From assembly GCA_964565715.1 (NCBI GenBank), contig CAZMGG010000070.1, positions 1-28,684 on the forward strand: a stretch of DNA of 28,684 nucleotides, written 5' to 3'. The notes under the pieces were generated by a model. The model saw nothing but the letters and a program-made list of their open reading frames with translations. It had not been told where the DNA came from and made no database searches. The first letter of the stretch is position 1. Every line of letters begins with the position of its first letter. This DNA is from CAZMGG01 sp964565715 (GTDB taxonomy: Bacteria > Planctomycetota > UBA1135 > UBA2386). Positions 15,373 to 22,934 of the stretch are shown here, in pieces. The position numbers and the translations under genes were made by a program.

Positions 15373-17259
15373 TCAGCCGTGCACGGCCACCGGCCGCGCC
15401 GGCGCCACCCGCGCGCCGCGGAAGAACTCGCGGTGGAAGACCTCGAGGCCCAGCAGGGTCCACAGCCGCAGTTCCTCCGAACGCCGGCCCTGCTGGTGGT
15501 CCGCCAGGATCGCCGCCACCGCCGCCCGGTCGAAGAACGTGCTGACGAAGCTGTCGCGGCCCAACAGCAGGTCGTGGGCGTAGTCCTTCAGCCCCGCCCG
15601 GAACCACTCGTCCAGCGGCACCCGGAAGCCGAGCTTCCGGCGGTCGACGATCGCCGACGGCAGGTGCTTGCGGGCGATCTCCTTGACGATCCACTTCACG
15701 CTGCCGCCGCGCACCTTCAGGCCCGAGTCCACCCGGAACGCCAGTTCCACCAGCCGGTGGTCCAGGAACGGCGGCCGGTTCTCGACGCTGGCCGCCATCG
15801 ACATCCGGTCGCCCCGCTCGAGCAGGTTGTCGGCGAGCCAGGTGTGGCAGTCGACGTAGAGCATCCGCCGCAGGTGATCGCCCCCGGCCCGCTCCCACGG
15901 GCCCGGATCCCGCAGCCGGCCGAAGCCCTGCCGCATCGCCGCCCGCTCGTACCACGTGAACGGCGCGAACCAGGTCTGCATCCGTTCGGCGGTGGTGCGG
16001 GCGGCGAACGCCCGGGCGGCGATGCGCGCCTTGGCCTTCTGCATCGGCAGCACCCGGTCGGCCAGCCGGAACAGCGGCACCCGCGCCCACGCCGGCAGGG
16101 CGCCGAGCCAGCGCAACCGCGGATCCACCACGTGCTTGGGATAGCCGGCGAAGATCTCGTCGCTGCCCTCGCCCGACAGCAGCACCTTCACCTCGCGCCG
16201 CGCCGCCTGCGCGATCCGGAACACCGCCACGTCGGCGGGCTCCGACATCGGCCCATCCCGGTGCCAGGTCAGCCGCGCCCACAGCTCCTGGAAGTCGTCT
16301 GGCGACACCAGGATCTCGTGGTGCTCGGTGCCCAGCGCCTCGCTGACCTGCCGGGCATACGGCAGTTCGTCGTAGCGCGGGTCGGCGAAGCCGGCCGAGA
16401 ACGTCGCCACCGGACCACCCTGCCGCGCCTGCTTCATCAGGGCCACGGTCAGGCTGCTGTCGAGGCCGCCGCTCAGGTAGGCGCCCACCGGCACGTCGGC
16501 CACCAGCCGCAGCCGCACGGCGTCGGCCAGCACCCGTTCGACCTCGGCGATGGCGGCGGCCCCCTCCAGCGGCGGCCCGTCCGGCTGCGCCGGCAGCCGC
16601 CACCAGACCTCCTCGCGGATGCCGCCATCTCGCGCGACGCGCAGGGCGGTGCCCGGCGCCAGCTTCCGCACCCCCTCGAACAGGGTGCGCGGCGGCGGCA
16701 CCGACCGCCAGGTCAGGTACTCGTCCAGCGCGTCCTGGTCGAGCCGAGGCTGCGGGATCACCGCCAGCAGCGCCTTCACCTCGCTGGCGAACGCCAGCGT
16801 GTGGCCGTCGCTCCACCAGTAGAGGGGCAGGATGCCGAGCCGGTCCCGGGCCAGCAGCAGGCTGCCGTCGCGCGGATCCCACACGGCGAACGCGAACTGC
16901 CCGTTCACCCGTCCGAGCCCGGCCAGGCCGTGGTCCTGCACCGTCTCCAGCAGCACCTCGGTGTCGCCCTGGGTCCGCAGCGCCCGGCCGCGGCCCTGCA
17001 GGTCCGCGCGCAGTTCCTGGTAGTTGAAGATCTCGCCGTTGAAGGTGATGCGGCACGGCCCGTTGGCCGACGCCATCGGCTGGCTCGAGCCCTCGAGATC
17101 GATGATCGACAGCCGGGTGTGGCCGAAGCCGACGCTGCCGTCCACCCAGAAGCCGTCGCCGTCCGGCCCGCGGTGCGCCAGCTGTGCTGCCATCGCCCGC
17201 AGCTGCGCCTCCGCCACCGGGCCGCCGTCCAGCCGGCGCAGGCCTACGATGCCGCACAT
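15373..17259 (-). CDS. asnB: Asparagine synthase (glutamine-hydrolysing)-type amidotransferase
   Basis: The 628-aa product begins MCGIVG, so C2 is the N-terminal nucleophile of the class II glutaminase domain (NGEIFNY at 74-80 and the GDTEV motif at 98-102). The PP-loop ATPase domain has SGGLDSS at 263-269 and LLSGEGSDEIFAGYPKH further on. All key residues are present. The reaction would be ATP-dependent amide transfer from glutamine to aspartate or another carboxylate. It overlaps the upstream glycosyltransferase gene by 16 nt. Such AsnB paralogues beside glycosyltransferases are common in exopolysaccharide or cell-surface loci, where they may amidate a uronic acid or other acceptor, so the substrate may not be free aspartate. 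Confidence 0.92.
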   Translation of the reverse strand: MCGIVGLRRLDGGPVAEAQLRAMAAQLAHRGPDGDGFWVDGSVGFGHTRLSIIDLEGSSQPMASANGPCRITFNGEIFNYQELRADLQGRGRALRTQGDTEVLLETVQDHGLAGLGRVNGQFAFAVWDPRDGSLLLARDRLGILPLYWWSDGHTLAFASEVKALLAVIPQPRLDQDALDEYLTWRSVPPPRTLFEGVRKLAPGTALRVARDGGIREEVWWRLPAQPDGPPLEGAAAIAEVERVLADAVRLRLVADVPVGAYLSGGLDSSLTVALMKQARQGGPVATFSAGFADPRYDELPYARQVSEALGTEHHEILVSPDDFQELWARLTWHRDGPMSEPADVAVFRIAQAARREVKVLLSGEGSDEIFAGYPKHVVDPRLRWLGALPAWARVPLFRLADRVLPMQKAKARIAARAFAARTTAERMQTWFAPFTWYERAAMRQGFGRLRDPGPWERAGGDHLRRMLYVDCHTWLADNLLERGDRMSMAASVENRPPFLDHRLVELAFRVDSGLKVRGGSVKWIVKEIARKHLPSAIVDRRKLGFRVPLDEWFRAGLKDYAHDLLLGRDSFVSTFFDRAAVAAILADHQQGRRSEELRLWTLLGLEVFHREFFRGARVAPARPVAVHG

Positions 17260-18458
17260 GGCGCCTCCACCGCGGCCGGCCGTACGGCCCGCTGCGCCGC
17301 CTCGTCCAGGAAGCCGAGCATCTCCACCGCCCGGTCGTCCCAGGTGGCCCGCGCCAGCAGCGCCTGCCGGTCGCCCGGCGCCCGGCGCCCGTCCAGCACC
17401 TCACGGATGCGCGCCAGGAACGCGTCGTGGTCGGCGCCGACGTGCAGGAAGTCGCGGTAGTGCGCCGCCTCGGGGAACCAGGTCGTCACCACCTCCAGGC
17501 CCAGCGACAGGTATTCCTTCAGCTTGATCGGGTTGCAGCAGCGGATCCAGTCGTTGTCCAGCCACGGCATCAGCGCCACGTCGAAGTCGCTGCCGAGCGC
17601 CGGGATCTCGCCGTAGGGCCGGAAACCCAGGTGATGCACGTTCGGCAGCTTCGCCAGCCCGCCGAGCGACAGCGTCGCGTCGCCGATCAGCACCAGGCTG
17701 GCATCGGGGAACGCCCGCGCCACCTTCTCCAGCAGCGCGAAGTCGATCACGTAGTCGTCGAGCCCGCCGAAGAAGCCCAGGATCGGCCGCCGGATCCCCT
17801 GGTCCCTGAGCGCGCCGCTCGGCCCCTTCACCGTGAAGTGGCGCCGGTCGACGCCGTGGTCGAGGAAGCGGGCCCGGTCGCCGGTGAGGTGCCGTTCGGC
17901 CTCGAGGAACGCCCGGCTGCTGTAGAGCACGCAGTCGGCCCCGGCCAGCAGCTGCCGTTCCAGACCCTCGATCAGGCCGGCATCGGCCTCGTGGAACGCC
18001 GAGTGCTTGTCCGACCGGTTGTAGGTCAGCGACGCCCGCTCCATGCCCTGCACCACGTCCCACGCCGTCGGCACCGTGGCGAACACGTGCGCCCGCCGCG
18101 GCTCGATGCCCACCTTCCGCGCCGCCCGCAGCACCTGCCAGCGGATCGAGCGCGCGTTCAGCGCCCGCGCCCGCGGGCTGCCGTACAGCGGCAGCAGCAC
18201 CGGCGTCATCACCGTGTAGTCCGGCACGTCCGGCAGCGGCTGCCGGCGATGCCGCAGCATGCTCATCGCCTTGCGCAGGATCCGCCGGAACGGCAGCGTG
18301 GAGCGCCCCGGCACCGGCATGCGCATGCCGATGCTGTTGACCAACAGGACCTTGCGGTGCCGGGCCGCACGCGTCATCAGCTGGAAGTCGCTGTGCGCGC
18401 GGTTGTGGTACCACCAGTCCTGCCCGCAGAAGCAGATCAGGTCGGGGGGCTGGGACAC
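17244..18458 (-). CDS. GT-B fold glycosyltransferase (family 1/4-like)
   Basis: This 404-aa cytosolic protein has an N-terminal Rossmann-like half that starts DLICFCGQDWWYH and a C-terminal half with FFGGLDDYVIDFALL, LVLIGDA, NVHHLGFRPYGEIPAL and NPIKLKEYLSLGL. The last is the nucleotide-sugar-binding signature of GT4-like enzymes. The GTG start at 18458 has AAGGGGAA just upstream; TATAAG at 18465-18470 could be a -10 box. It lies 65 nt from the divergent kelch gene and overlaps asnB at its 3' end. It most likely transfers a sugar to a surface glycan or lipid carrier; donor and acceptor are not predictable. Confidence 0.87.
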   Translation of the reverse strand: MSQPPDLICFCGQDWWYHNRAHSDFQLMTRAARHRKVLLVNSIGMRMPVPGRSTLPFRRILRKAMSMLRHRRQPLPDVPDYTVMTPVLLPLYGSPRARALNARSIRWQVLRAARKVGIEPRRAHVFATVPTAWDVVQGMERASLTYNRSDKHSAFHEADAGLIEGLERQLLAGADCVLYSSRAFLEAERHLTGDRARFLDHGVDRRHFTVKGPSGALRDQGIRRPILGFFGGLDDYVIDFALLEKVARAFPDASLVLIGDATLSLGGLAKLPNVHHLGFRPYGEIPALGSDFDVALMPWLDNDWIRCCNPIKLKEYLSLGLEVVTTWFPEAAHYRDFLHVGADHDAFLARIREVLDGRRAPGDRQALLARATWDDRAVEMLGFLDEAAQRAVRPAAVEAPCAAS

Positions 18459-18523
18459 GTTCCCCTTATATCGGACGCCCAGGCCGGCCCACGGGAGCGG
18501 TCGGCAGCGGTATCGTCCCGGCC

Positions 18524-19915
18524 ATGGCCAACCAGCTCGCCGGGCTCCCGTGCGTCGTCGCCATCGCCCTCTCCACGACGCTGCCCGCCCAGGTCACCTG
18601 GTGGCAGGTGCCGACCACGACCGCCCCCGGCGCCAGCTTCGCCACCGCCGTCGCCGAGGCCCCCGGCGGCCGCATGCTGCAGTTCGGCGGCTACGACTCG
18701 GTCCGCGGCTGGAACAACGAGACCTGGCTGTTCGACGGCACCGCCTGGCAGCAGGCGCCGACCCCCACCGGCATGGCCAACCGCAGCGGCCACAAGCTCG
18801 CCTTCGACCTGGTGCGCCAGCGCACCGTGCTGTTCGGCGGCAACAACTCCAACTCGCTCGCCGAGACCTGGGAATGGGACGGCGCCCTCTGGACCCGCAT
18901 CACCCCGGCCCAGAGCCCGTCGCCCCGCACCCACTCGGCGATGGCCTTCGACCTCGCCCGCAACCGCATGGTGGTCTACGGCGGCAGCTCCGTCTTCAAC
19001 GCCAACCTCGGCGACACCTGGGAGTACGACGGCCAGACCTGGATCCCGATCGCCACCAACGCCCAGCCCGGCCGCCGCCACGGCCATGGGCTGGCCTACG
19101 ACCTCGGCCGCAACCGCATCGTCATGTTCGGCGGCGAGAACGGCACGCCCTTCAACGACACCTGGGAGTACGACGGCGTCGACTGGACCCTCCGCACGCC
19201 GGCCAACGCGCCCTCGCCCCGCCTGCACTTCGGCATGACCTACGACTGGTCGCGCGCCGTCACCGTCGTCGCCGGCGGCGCCCTCAACATCTACACCGGC
19301 GAGACCGGCGACACCTGGGAGTGGGACGGCACCGACTGGAACCAGCGCACGCCGCTCAGCACGGTGCCCGCCCGCCGCAACGCGGCGATGACCTTCCTCC
19401 TGTCGTGGAACCGTTCGGTCCTCTGGGGCGGCGGCGTCGGCTCCAATGGCGTCGCCGTCGTCAACGAGACCTGGACCTACGGCGGCGCCGCCCAGGCCAC
19501 CGTCACCAGCCGCGGCCAGGGCTGCGCCGGCAGCGCCGGTGTGCCCTCGCTCGCCGCCGCCAACGGCCAGCTCCCCTGGCTCGGTTCCACCTGGGGCGCC
19601 TCGGTCACCGCGTTGCCGCCGACCTCGGCCGCCGTCTTCGTCATCGGCGTCGACGACGCGAGCTGGAACGGCGCCCCGCTGCCCCTCGAGCTGTCGGTCT
19701 TCGGCATGCCGGGCTGCCACCTGCAGGTGCGCCCCGACCTCGCGCTCCTGGTGCTCGGCAGCAACGGCAGCGCCACCCTGCCGATCCCCCTGCCGGCCAA
19801 CCTCGTGCTGCTCGGCGTCACCTTCCACCTGCAGGCGGGAAGCCTGGATCCTCTCGCCAACGCCGGCGGGATGACGGTCAGCAACGCGCTGCGGGCCACC
19901 CTCGGCGGTCGCTGA
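18524..19915 (+). CDS. Secreted kelch-repeat protein with FGMPGCH-type C-terminal module
   Basis: The ATG at 18524 begins a signal peptide that ends TTLPAQ at about residue 25. Residues ~30-330 hold about six kelch-type units with repeated (N/D)TWEWDG or (N/D)TWEYDG after runs such as TVLFGG, MVVYGG and IVMFGG, so a five- or six-blade beta-propeller is expected. The last ~140 residues form a separate beta-rich domain (GQGCAGSAG ... FGMPGCH ... LLGVTFH ... SNALRATLGG) also present in the protein at 21495-22934. I associate this tail with planctomycete secreted proteins; it may serve for surface retention or sorting. No catalytic motif is seen. The protein is probably extracellular or surface-bound, in protein-protein or glycan contact. 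Confidence 0.85.
   Translation: MANQLAGLPCVVAIALSTTLPAQVTWWQVPTTTAPGASFATAVAEAPGGRMLQFGGYDSVRGWNNETWLFDGTAWQQAPTPTGMANRSGHKLAFDLVRQRTVLFGGNNSNSLAETWEWDGALWTRITPAQSPSPRTHSAMAFDLARNRMVVYGGSSVFNANLGDTWEYDGQTWIPIATNAQPGRRHGHGLAYDLGRNRIVMFGGENGTPFNDTWEYDGVDWTLRTPANAPSPRLHFGMTYDWSRAVTVVAGGALNIYTGETGDTWEWDGTDWNQRTPLSTVPARRNAAMTFLLSWNRSVLWGGGVGSNGVAVVNETWTYGGAAQATVTSRGQGCAGSAGVPSLAAANGQLPWLGSTWGASVTALPPTSAAVFVIGVDDASWNGAPLPLELSVFGMPGCHLQVRPDLALLVLGSNGSATLPIPLPANLVLLGVTFHLQAGSLDPLANAGGMTVSNALRATLGGR
19489..19912 (+). other. C-terminal FGMPGCH module, copy A
   Basis: This region encodes the tail domain of the 18524-19915 protein. Shared with copy B (21498-21890, - strand) are an initial GC-G--G-P, a central W-G, LPLEL or LPLDL before FGMPGCH, DL about 5 residues later, LLGV-F, DP-ANA-G and SN--R-T-G at the end. 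The spacing is nearly the same in both. Confidence 0.7.
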
Positions 19916-19926
19916 CAGAAAGGCCC

Positions 19927-19951
19927 TAAGTGATTCGCACCAAATCACTTA
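19927..19951. terminator. Perfect palindromic hairpin between convergent genes
   Basis: TAAGTGATT (19927-19935) and AATCACTTA (19943-19951) form a 9-bp stem with a 7-nt loop, between convergent genes that stop at 19915 and 19956. The stem is A/T-rich in a very G/C-rich setting and has no U-tail, so it could also be a protein-binding operator or a repeated intergenic element rather than an intrinsic terminator. Confidence 0.5.
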
Positions 19952-19955
19952 CGAG

Positions 19956-21392
19956 TCACGATCGCTGGAACAGGTAGACGAACCGGCGCGCCCCCTGCCG
20001 CAGATCCAGGGGATCGCCGAACGACCGCACCTGCACCGACCCCAGCTCCGACAGCGCGCCGAGTCCGAGCGGCCGCCGGCCGGCGATGAGCCACCGCCGG
20101 CTGCCCGCCGGCAGCGCCGCCAGCACCGCCACCAGCCCGTCGCGCGCCACCTGCCGCACGCACAGTTCGCCCTGCTGCAGGTTGGCGAAGCCGCCGACGG
20201 CGGTGGCGTCGCAGTCCACCGCCAGCAGTTCGCCCTGCATCGTCGGCTGCGCGCCGAGCCACCGCGCCGCGTCCACCGGCCCCGAGTTGGCCGCCCAGCA
20301 CGACGCCCACAGCCACAGGCCACCCTGCCCGAGCAGGAACAGGCGCCGGTGCCAGCGCACGGTCCAGGGCTCGGCCGCGTCGCCGACCCGCAGCCCCATC
20401 GCCAAGGTCAGGGTCAGCAGCCACAGCGCCGGCCATACGAAGCGTGCGGCCTTGCGCCCGATCAGGCTGTGCAGCAGCAGGTAGCCGAGCGCTGCCACCA
20501 GCGGCAGCGCCGCGTGGCCGGCCCCGCGGCGCAGCGCCGCCAGCGCCGGCCGCACGAACGGCGGCACCAGCACCAGCATCGGCAGCACCAGCAGCAGCAG
20601 GTAGTACCACCACGGCTCGGTGCCCCACTTCGCCGCGGCGCCGAGGATGACGTTCTGCTGCACGTAGGCGAACGGGCTGTGCAGGAAGCTGCCCCAGGTG
20701 GCGAGGTCGACGAGACCCTGCAGCGCGATCAGCGGCAGCGTGCCGAGCGCGAACCAGACGGCCTTGCGGTGGGCCCGGGTGAACAGGAGCGTGCCGACGA
20801 TCAGCGGCCCGAACAGGGCATCCTGGAAGCGGCAGCAGAACGCCAGCCCGAGCAGCGCACCACCGAGCAGCGGCCAGCGTCCGGGTCCGAGTGCCGCCAG
20901 CACGGCGGCGACCGAGAGGACGGCGGCGAAGTTGGCGCCGGCGGGTTGCACCGAGGCGTGCACGCCGGCGCCGGCGAACGCGAACACCAGCAGGGCGAGC
21001 CGCGGCTGCGGCAGCGGCCGCCAGCGGGTCAGCAGCAGCCAGCACAGCGCCAGCGGCAGGAGCGAGGCGAGGGCATGCAGGGCCCGCTGCAGCAGCATCA
21101 GGGCGTCGGGGTCGGTGATGCCGAGGGCGAGCCCGAGCCGGAAGATCGCGGCAAGGATCCCCGGGTACACCCAGCTCCGCATGCCGCTGTCCCATTCCCA
21201 GGTGCGGTGCCAGTCGTCGCCGGTGGCAAGGTGCCAGGCCGGATCGAGGCCTTGGTACTGCTGGTCGACGCAGGCGTAGCCATCGGCGCAGAGCACGGCG
21301 ACGGCGCGGAGCAGCAGGCCGAGGGCGAGGTAGGCGCCGAGCGACCAGGGTCGCTCCTGCGTCAGGTCCAGCAAGCCTGGCCGGGCAGCCAT
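19956..21392 (-). CDS. GT22 (Alg9/PIG-B-like) GT-C membrane mannosyltransferase
   Basis: This 478-aa protein has about ten hydrophobic segments. Near the N-terminus it carries DQQYQGLDPAWHL (43-55) and TWEWDSGMRSWVYPG (64-78), matching the EYFQ--EPAH and TWEW--GIRSWLYP signature of GT22 enzymes (Alg9, PIG-B and relatives). These use dolichyl- or polyprenyl-phosphate-linked mannose and work on the outer face of the membrane. An acidic residue in the first extracytoplasmic loop (D43) can be the catalytic base. The last ~100 residues are soluble. Start is the ATG at 21392; no clear Shine-Dalgarno. It lies 102 nt after the kelch-like gene on the same strand. It could add mannose to surface glycans or to secreted proteins encoded nearby; that link is inference. 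Confidence 0.85.
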   Translation of the reverse strand: MAARPGLLDLTQERPWSLGAYLALGLLLRAVAVLCADGYACVDQQYQGLDPAWHLATGDDWHRTWEWDSGMRSWVYPGILAAIFRLGLALGITDPDALMLLQRALHALASLLPLALCWLLLTRWRPLPQPRLALLVFAFAGAGVHASVQPAGANFAAVLSVAAVLAALGPGRWPLLGGALLGLAFCCRFQDALFGPLIVGTLLFTRAHRKAVWFALGTLPLIALQGLVDLATWGSFLHSPFAYVQQNVILGAAAKWGTEPWWYYLLLLVLPMLVLVPPFVRPALAALRRGAGHAALPLVAALGYLLLHSLIGRKAARFVWPALWLLTLTLAMGLRVGDAAEPWTVRWHRRLFLLGQGGLWLWASCWAANSGPVDAARWLGAQPTMQGELLAVDCDATAVGGFANLQQGELCVRQVARDGLVAVLAALPAGSRRWLIAGRRPLGLGALSELGSVQVRSFGDPLDLRQGARRFVYLFQRS

Positions 21393-21494
21393 GGCGTGGG
21401 AGTGTGGCCGGACGCACGCCCCGAAGCGAGGGCGGTGGCGTTGGCCACCCGTCAGCGGGCGGCTGGCTCGGTCGGTCTGCGCGCGGCGCCAAGC

Positions 21495-22934
21495 CTACAG
21501 CCGGCCGATGGTGACGCGGACCGAGTTGCTGGCGGTGAGCCCGGCGGCGTTCGCGGCGGGATCGATGGCGAAGCCCTGCTGGTAGAAGCTGACGCCGAGC
21601 AGCGCGTTGTTCTGCGGCACCGGCGTGGTCCAGGTGGCGGCGTTGTTGGCGCCGGTCAGCGGCACGATCAGGTCGGTGGCGACCCGGGCGTGGCAGCCGG
21701 GCATGCCGAACGGGGCCAGGTCGAGGGGGAGCTGGAAGGACCCGGCCTGCTGGTCGGACCAGCCGATGGCGAGGAAGCCGGTGGACTGCGGGAGGTTCTT
21801 CAGGTCGATGCTGAGGACGTTCCCAATCCAAGCTCGCGTCCAGTCCTTGGTCAGGGCTACGGTTGGCGCACCCTGAGTTCCTGGACAGCCGGCGCGCAGG
21901 CTCTCGAAGGCGGCCGGGTTGGCGCTTCCATACGTGAATGGGACGTCGCCCCCGGACCCGGTCAGCCCGACGAAGAACTTCCCGCGACTCGTGTCGTAGG
22001 CTCCGAATGGGTTGGGGTGGTAGGTGGAGTTCGGCGGTCCACTCACCGGTGTCATGACTCGCCAGGCGGAGCCGCCATCCCATTCGGCCACCCGTGTCGG
22101 GGTGCCCTCGACCCGCGTCAGGACCCCGCGATGCGAGTCGAAGTAGATCTGGCAGGGCAGCGCCGGCACCGGCCCCTGCACTGTGCGGCTCACCCAGCCG
22201 TTCACCGCATCCCATTCCCAAAGGTCGCCTCGGATGTTGCTCGTCGACGCCGTGCTCCAGTCGATGAACGCACTCCCGAACAACACGACCTTGTCGCGCC
22301 GCGCATCGTAGGCGCCCGCGAGATACACGGTGAAGCCGGCCGGATCCGCTGGCCGCGGCGGTCGTCCGCTGGTCGGCAGCAGCGTCCATGTGGTGCCGTT
22401 CCACTCATAGAGATCATTGCTGGTGGTGAGGGAAGGTCCCCCGAATGCTACCACCCGACTTCGGCCCCCATGTGACATGAGATGCAGGAAGCGCCACTGA
22501 GGTGGCAATGTCGCGGACCGCACCCAGTTCGTCCCAGTCCACTCCCATGTGTCGAATCCGTTGTAGCAAACGACGCGCCTGCGCAATGCGTCGTAGGCAA
22601 CACCGGAGAACCAACCCCCGGTAGGTCCTGGAGACCCACCGGCAGCCCACGCCCACGCTCCAGCAGAATCCATCTCATACGTGTCCCAGTTTGCTGACAC
22701 GAACACCATCCTCTCCCGCCCATCGGCATGGCAGTACCACCCCCATCCACCGCCAGGCGTCCCCGTAACACTCCAAGATGTCTGCGCAGGAGCCGTGCAA
22801 CTCAGGATCGATAGCGCAGTCAAGAACGCCCAGCATTGCGCCCACCCGACCACAATGGACGCCATCCATCGCTCCAATGTCCCCATTCGAGACTCGCGTG
22901 CCATACTGCAAGAGCAACGCCGAGGGGGGCTCAT
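21495..22934 (-). CDS. Secreted kelch-like protein with FGMPGCH-type C-terminal module
   Basis: The ATG at 22934 overlaps the stop of the G8 gene as ATGA, so I chose it. The signal peptide proper (ASIVVGWAQCW, then a hydrophobic core ending APAQ) begins about 23 residues later, and ATGs at 22886 or 22865 are alternatives. The body has degenerate kelch units (FDTWEW, NDLYEW, GDLWEWDAV, RVAEWDGG, each after VVCYNG or VVLFG-type strands). The last ~135 residues repeat the C-terminal module of the 18524-19915 protein and end TIGRL. Coupling to the G8 gene means its translation may depend on that gene's reading frame. GC rises from about 60% in the N-terminal part (three lines counted by hand) to visibly higher in the C-terminal module. 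Confidence 0.82.
   Translation of the reverse strand: MSPPRRCSCSMARESRMGTLERWMASIVVGWAQCWAFLTALSILSCTAPAQTSWSVTGTPGGGWGWYCHADGRERMVFVSANWDTYEMDSAGAWAWAAGGSPGPTGGWFSGVAYDALRRRVVCYNGFDTWEWTGTNWVRSATLPPQWRFLHLMSHGGRSRVVAFGGPSLTTSNDLYEWNGTTWTLLPTSGRPPRPADPAGFTVYLAGAYDARRDKVVLFGSAFIDWSTASTSNIRGDLWEWDAVNGWVSRTVQGPVPALPCQIYFDSHRGVLTRVEGTPTRVAEWDGGSAWRVMTPVSGPPNSTYHPNPFGAYDTSRGKFFVGLTGSGGDVPFTYGSANPAAFESLRAGCPGTQGAPTVALTKDWTRAWIGNVLSIDLKNLPQSTGFLAIGWSDQQAGSFQLPLDLAPFGMPGCHARVATDLIVPLTGANNAATWTTPVPQNNALLGVSFYQQGFAIDPAANAAGLTASNSVRVTIGRL
21498..21890 (-). other. C-terminal FGMPGCH module, copy B
   Basis: Tail domain of the 21495-22934 protein, equivalent to copy A. Here the central motif is LAPFGMPGCHARV, followed by NNALLGVSFYQQ and ASNSVRVTIG. 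The DNA is not a recent duplicate: protein identity is only moderate and the codons differ. Confidence 0.7.

Noticed and set aside
15379..17460. 693-codon + strand frame opposite asnB
   Set aside because: Antisense to an intact AsnB; low-complexity H/R/Q/P composition.
19945..22404. 819-codon - strand frame across the GT22 and kelch-like genes
   Set aside because: Same-strand shifted frame of two real genes; it lacks membrane or kelch patterns.
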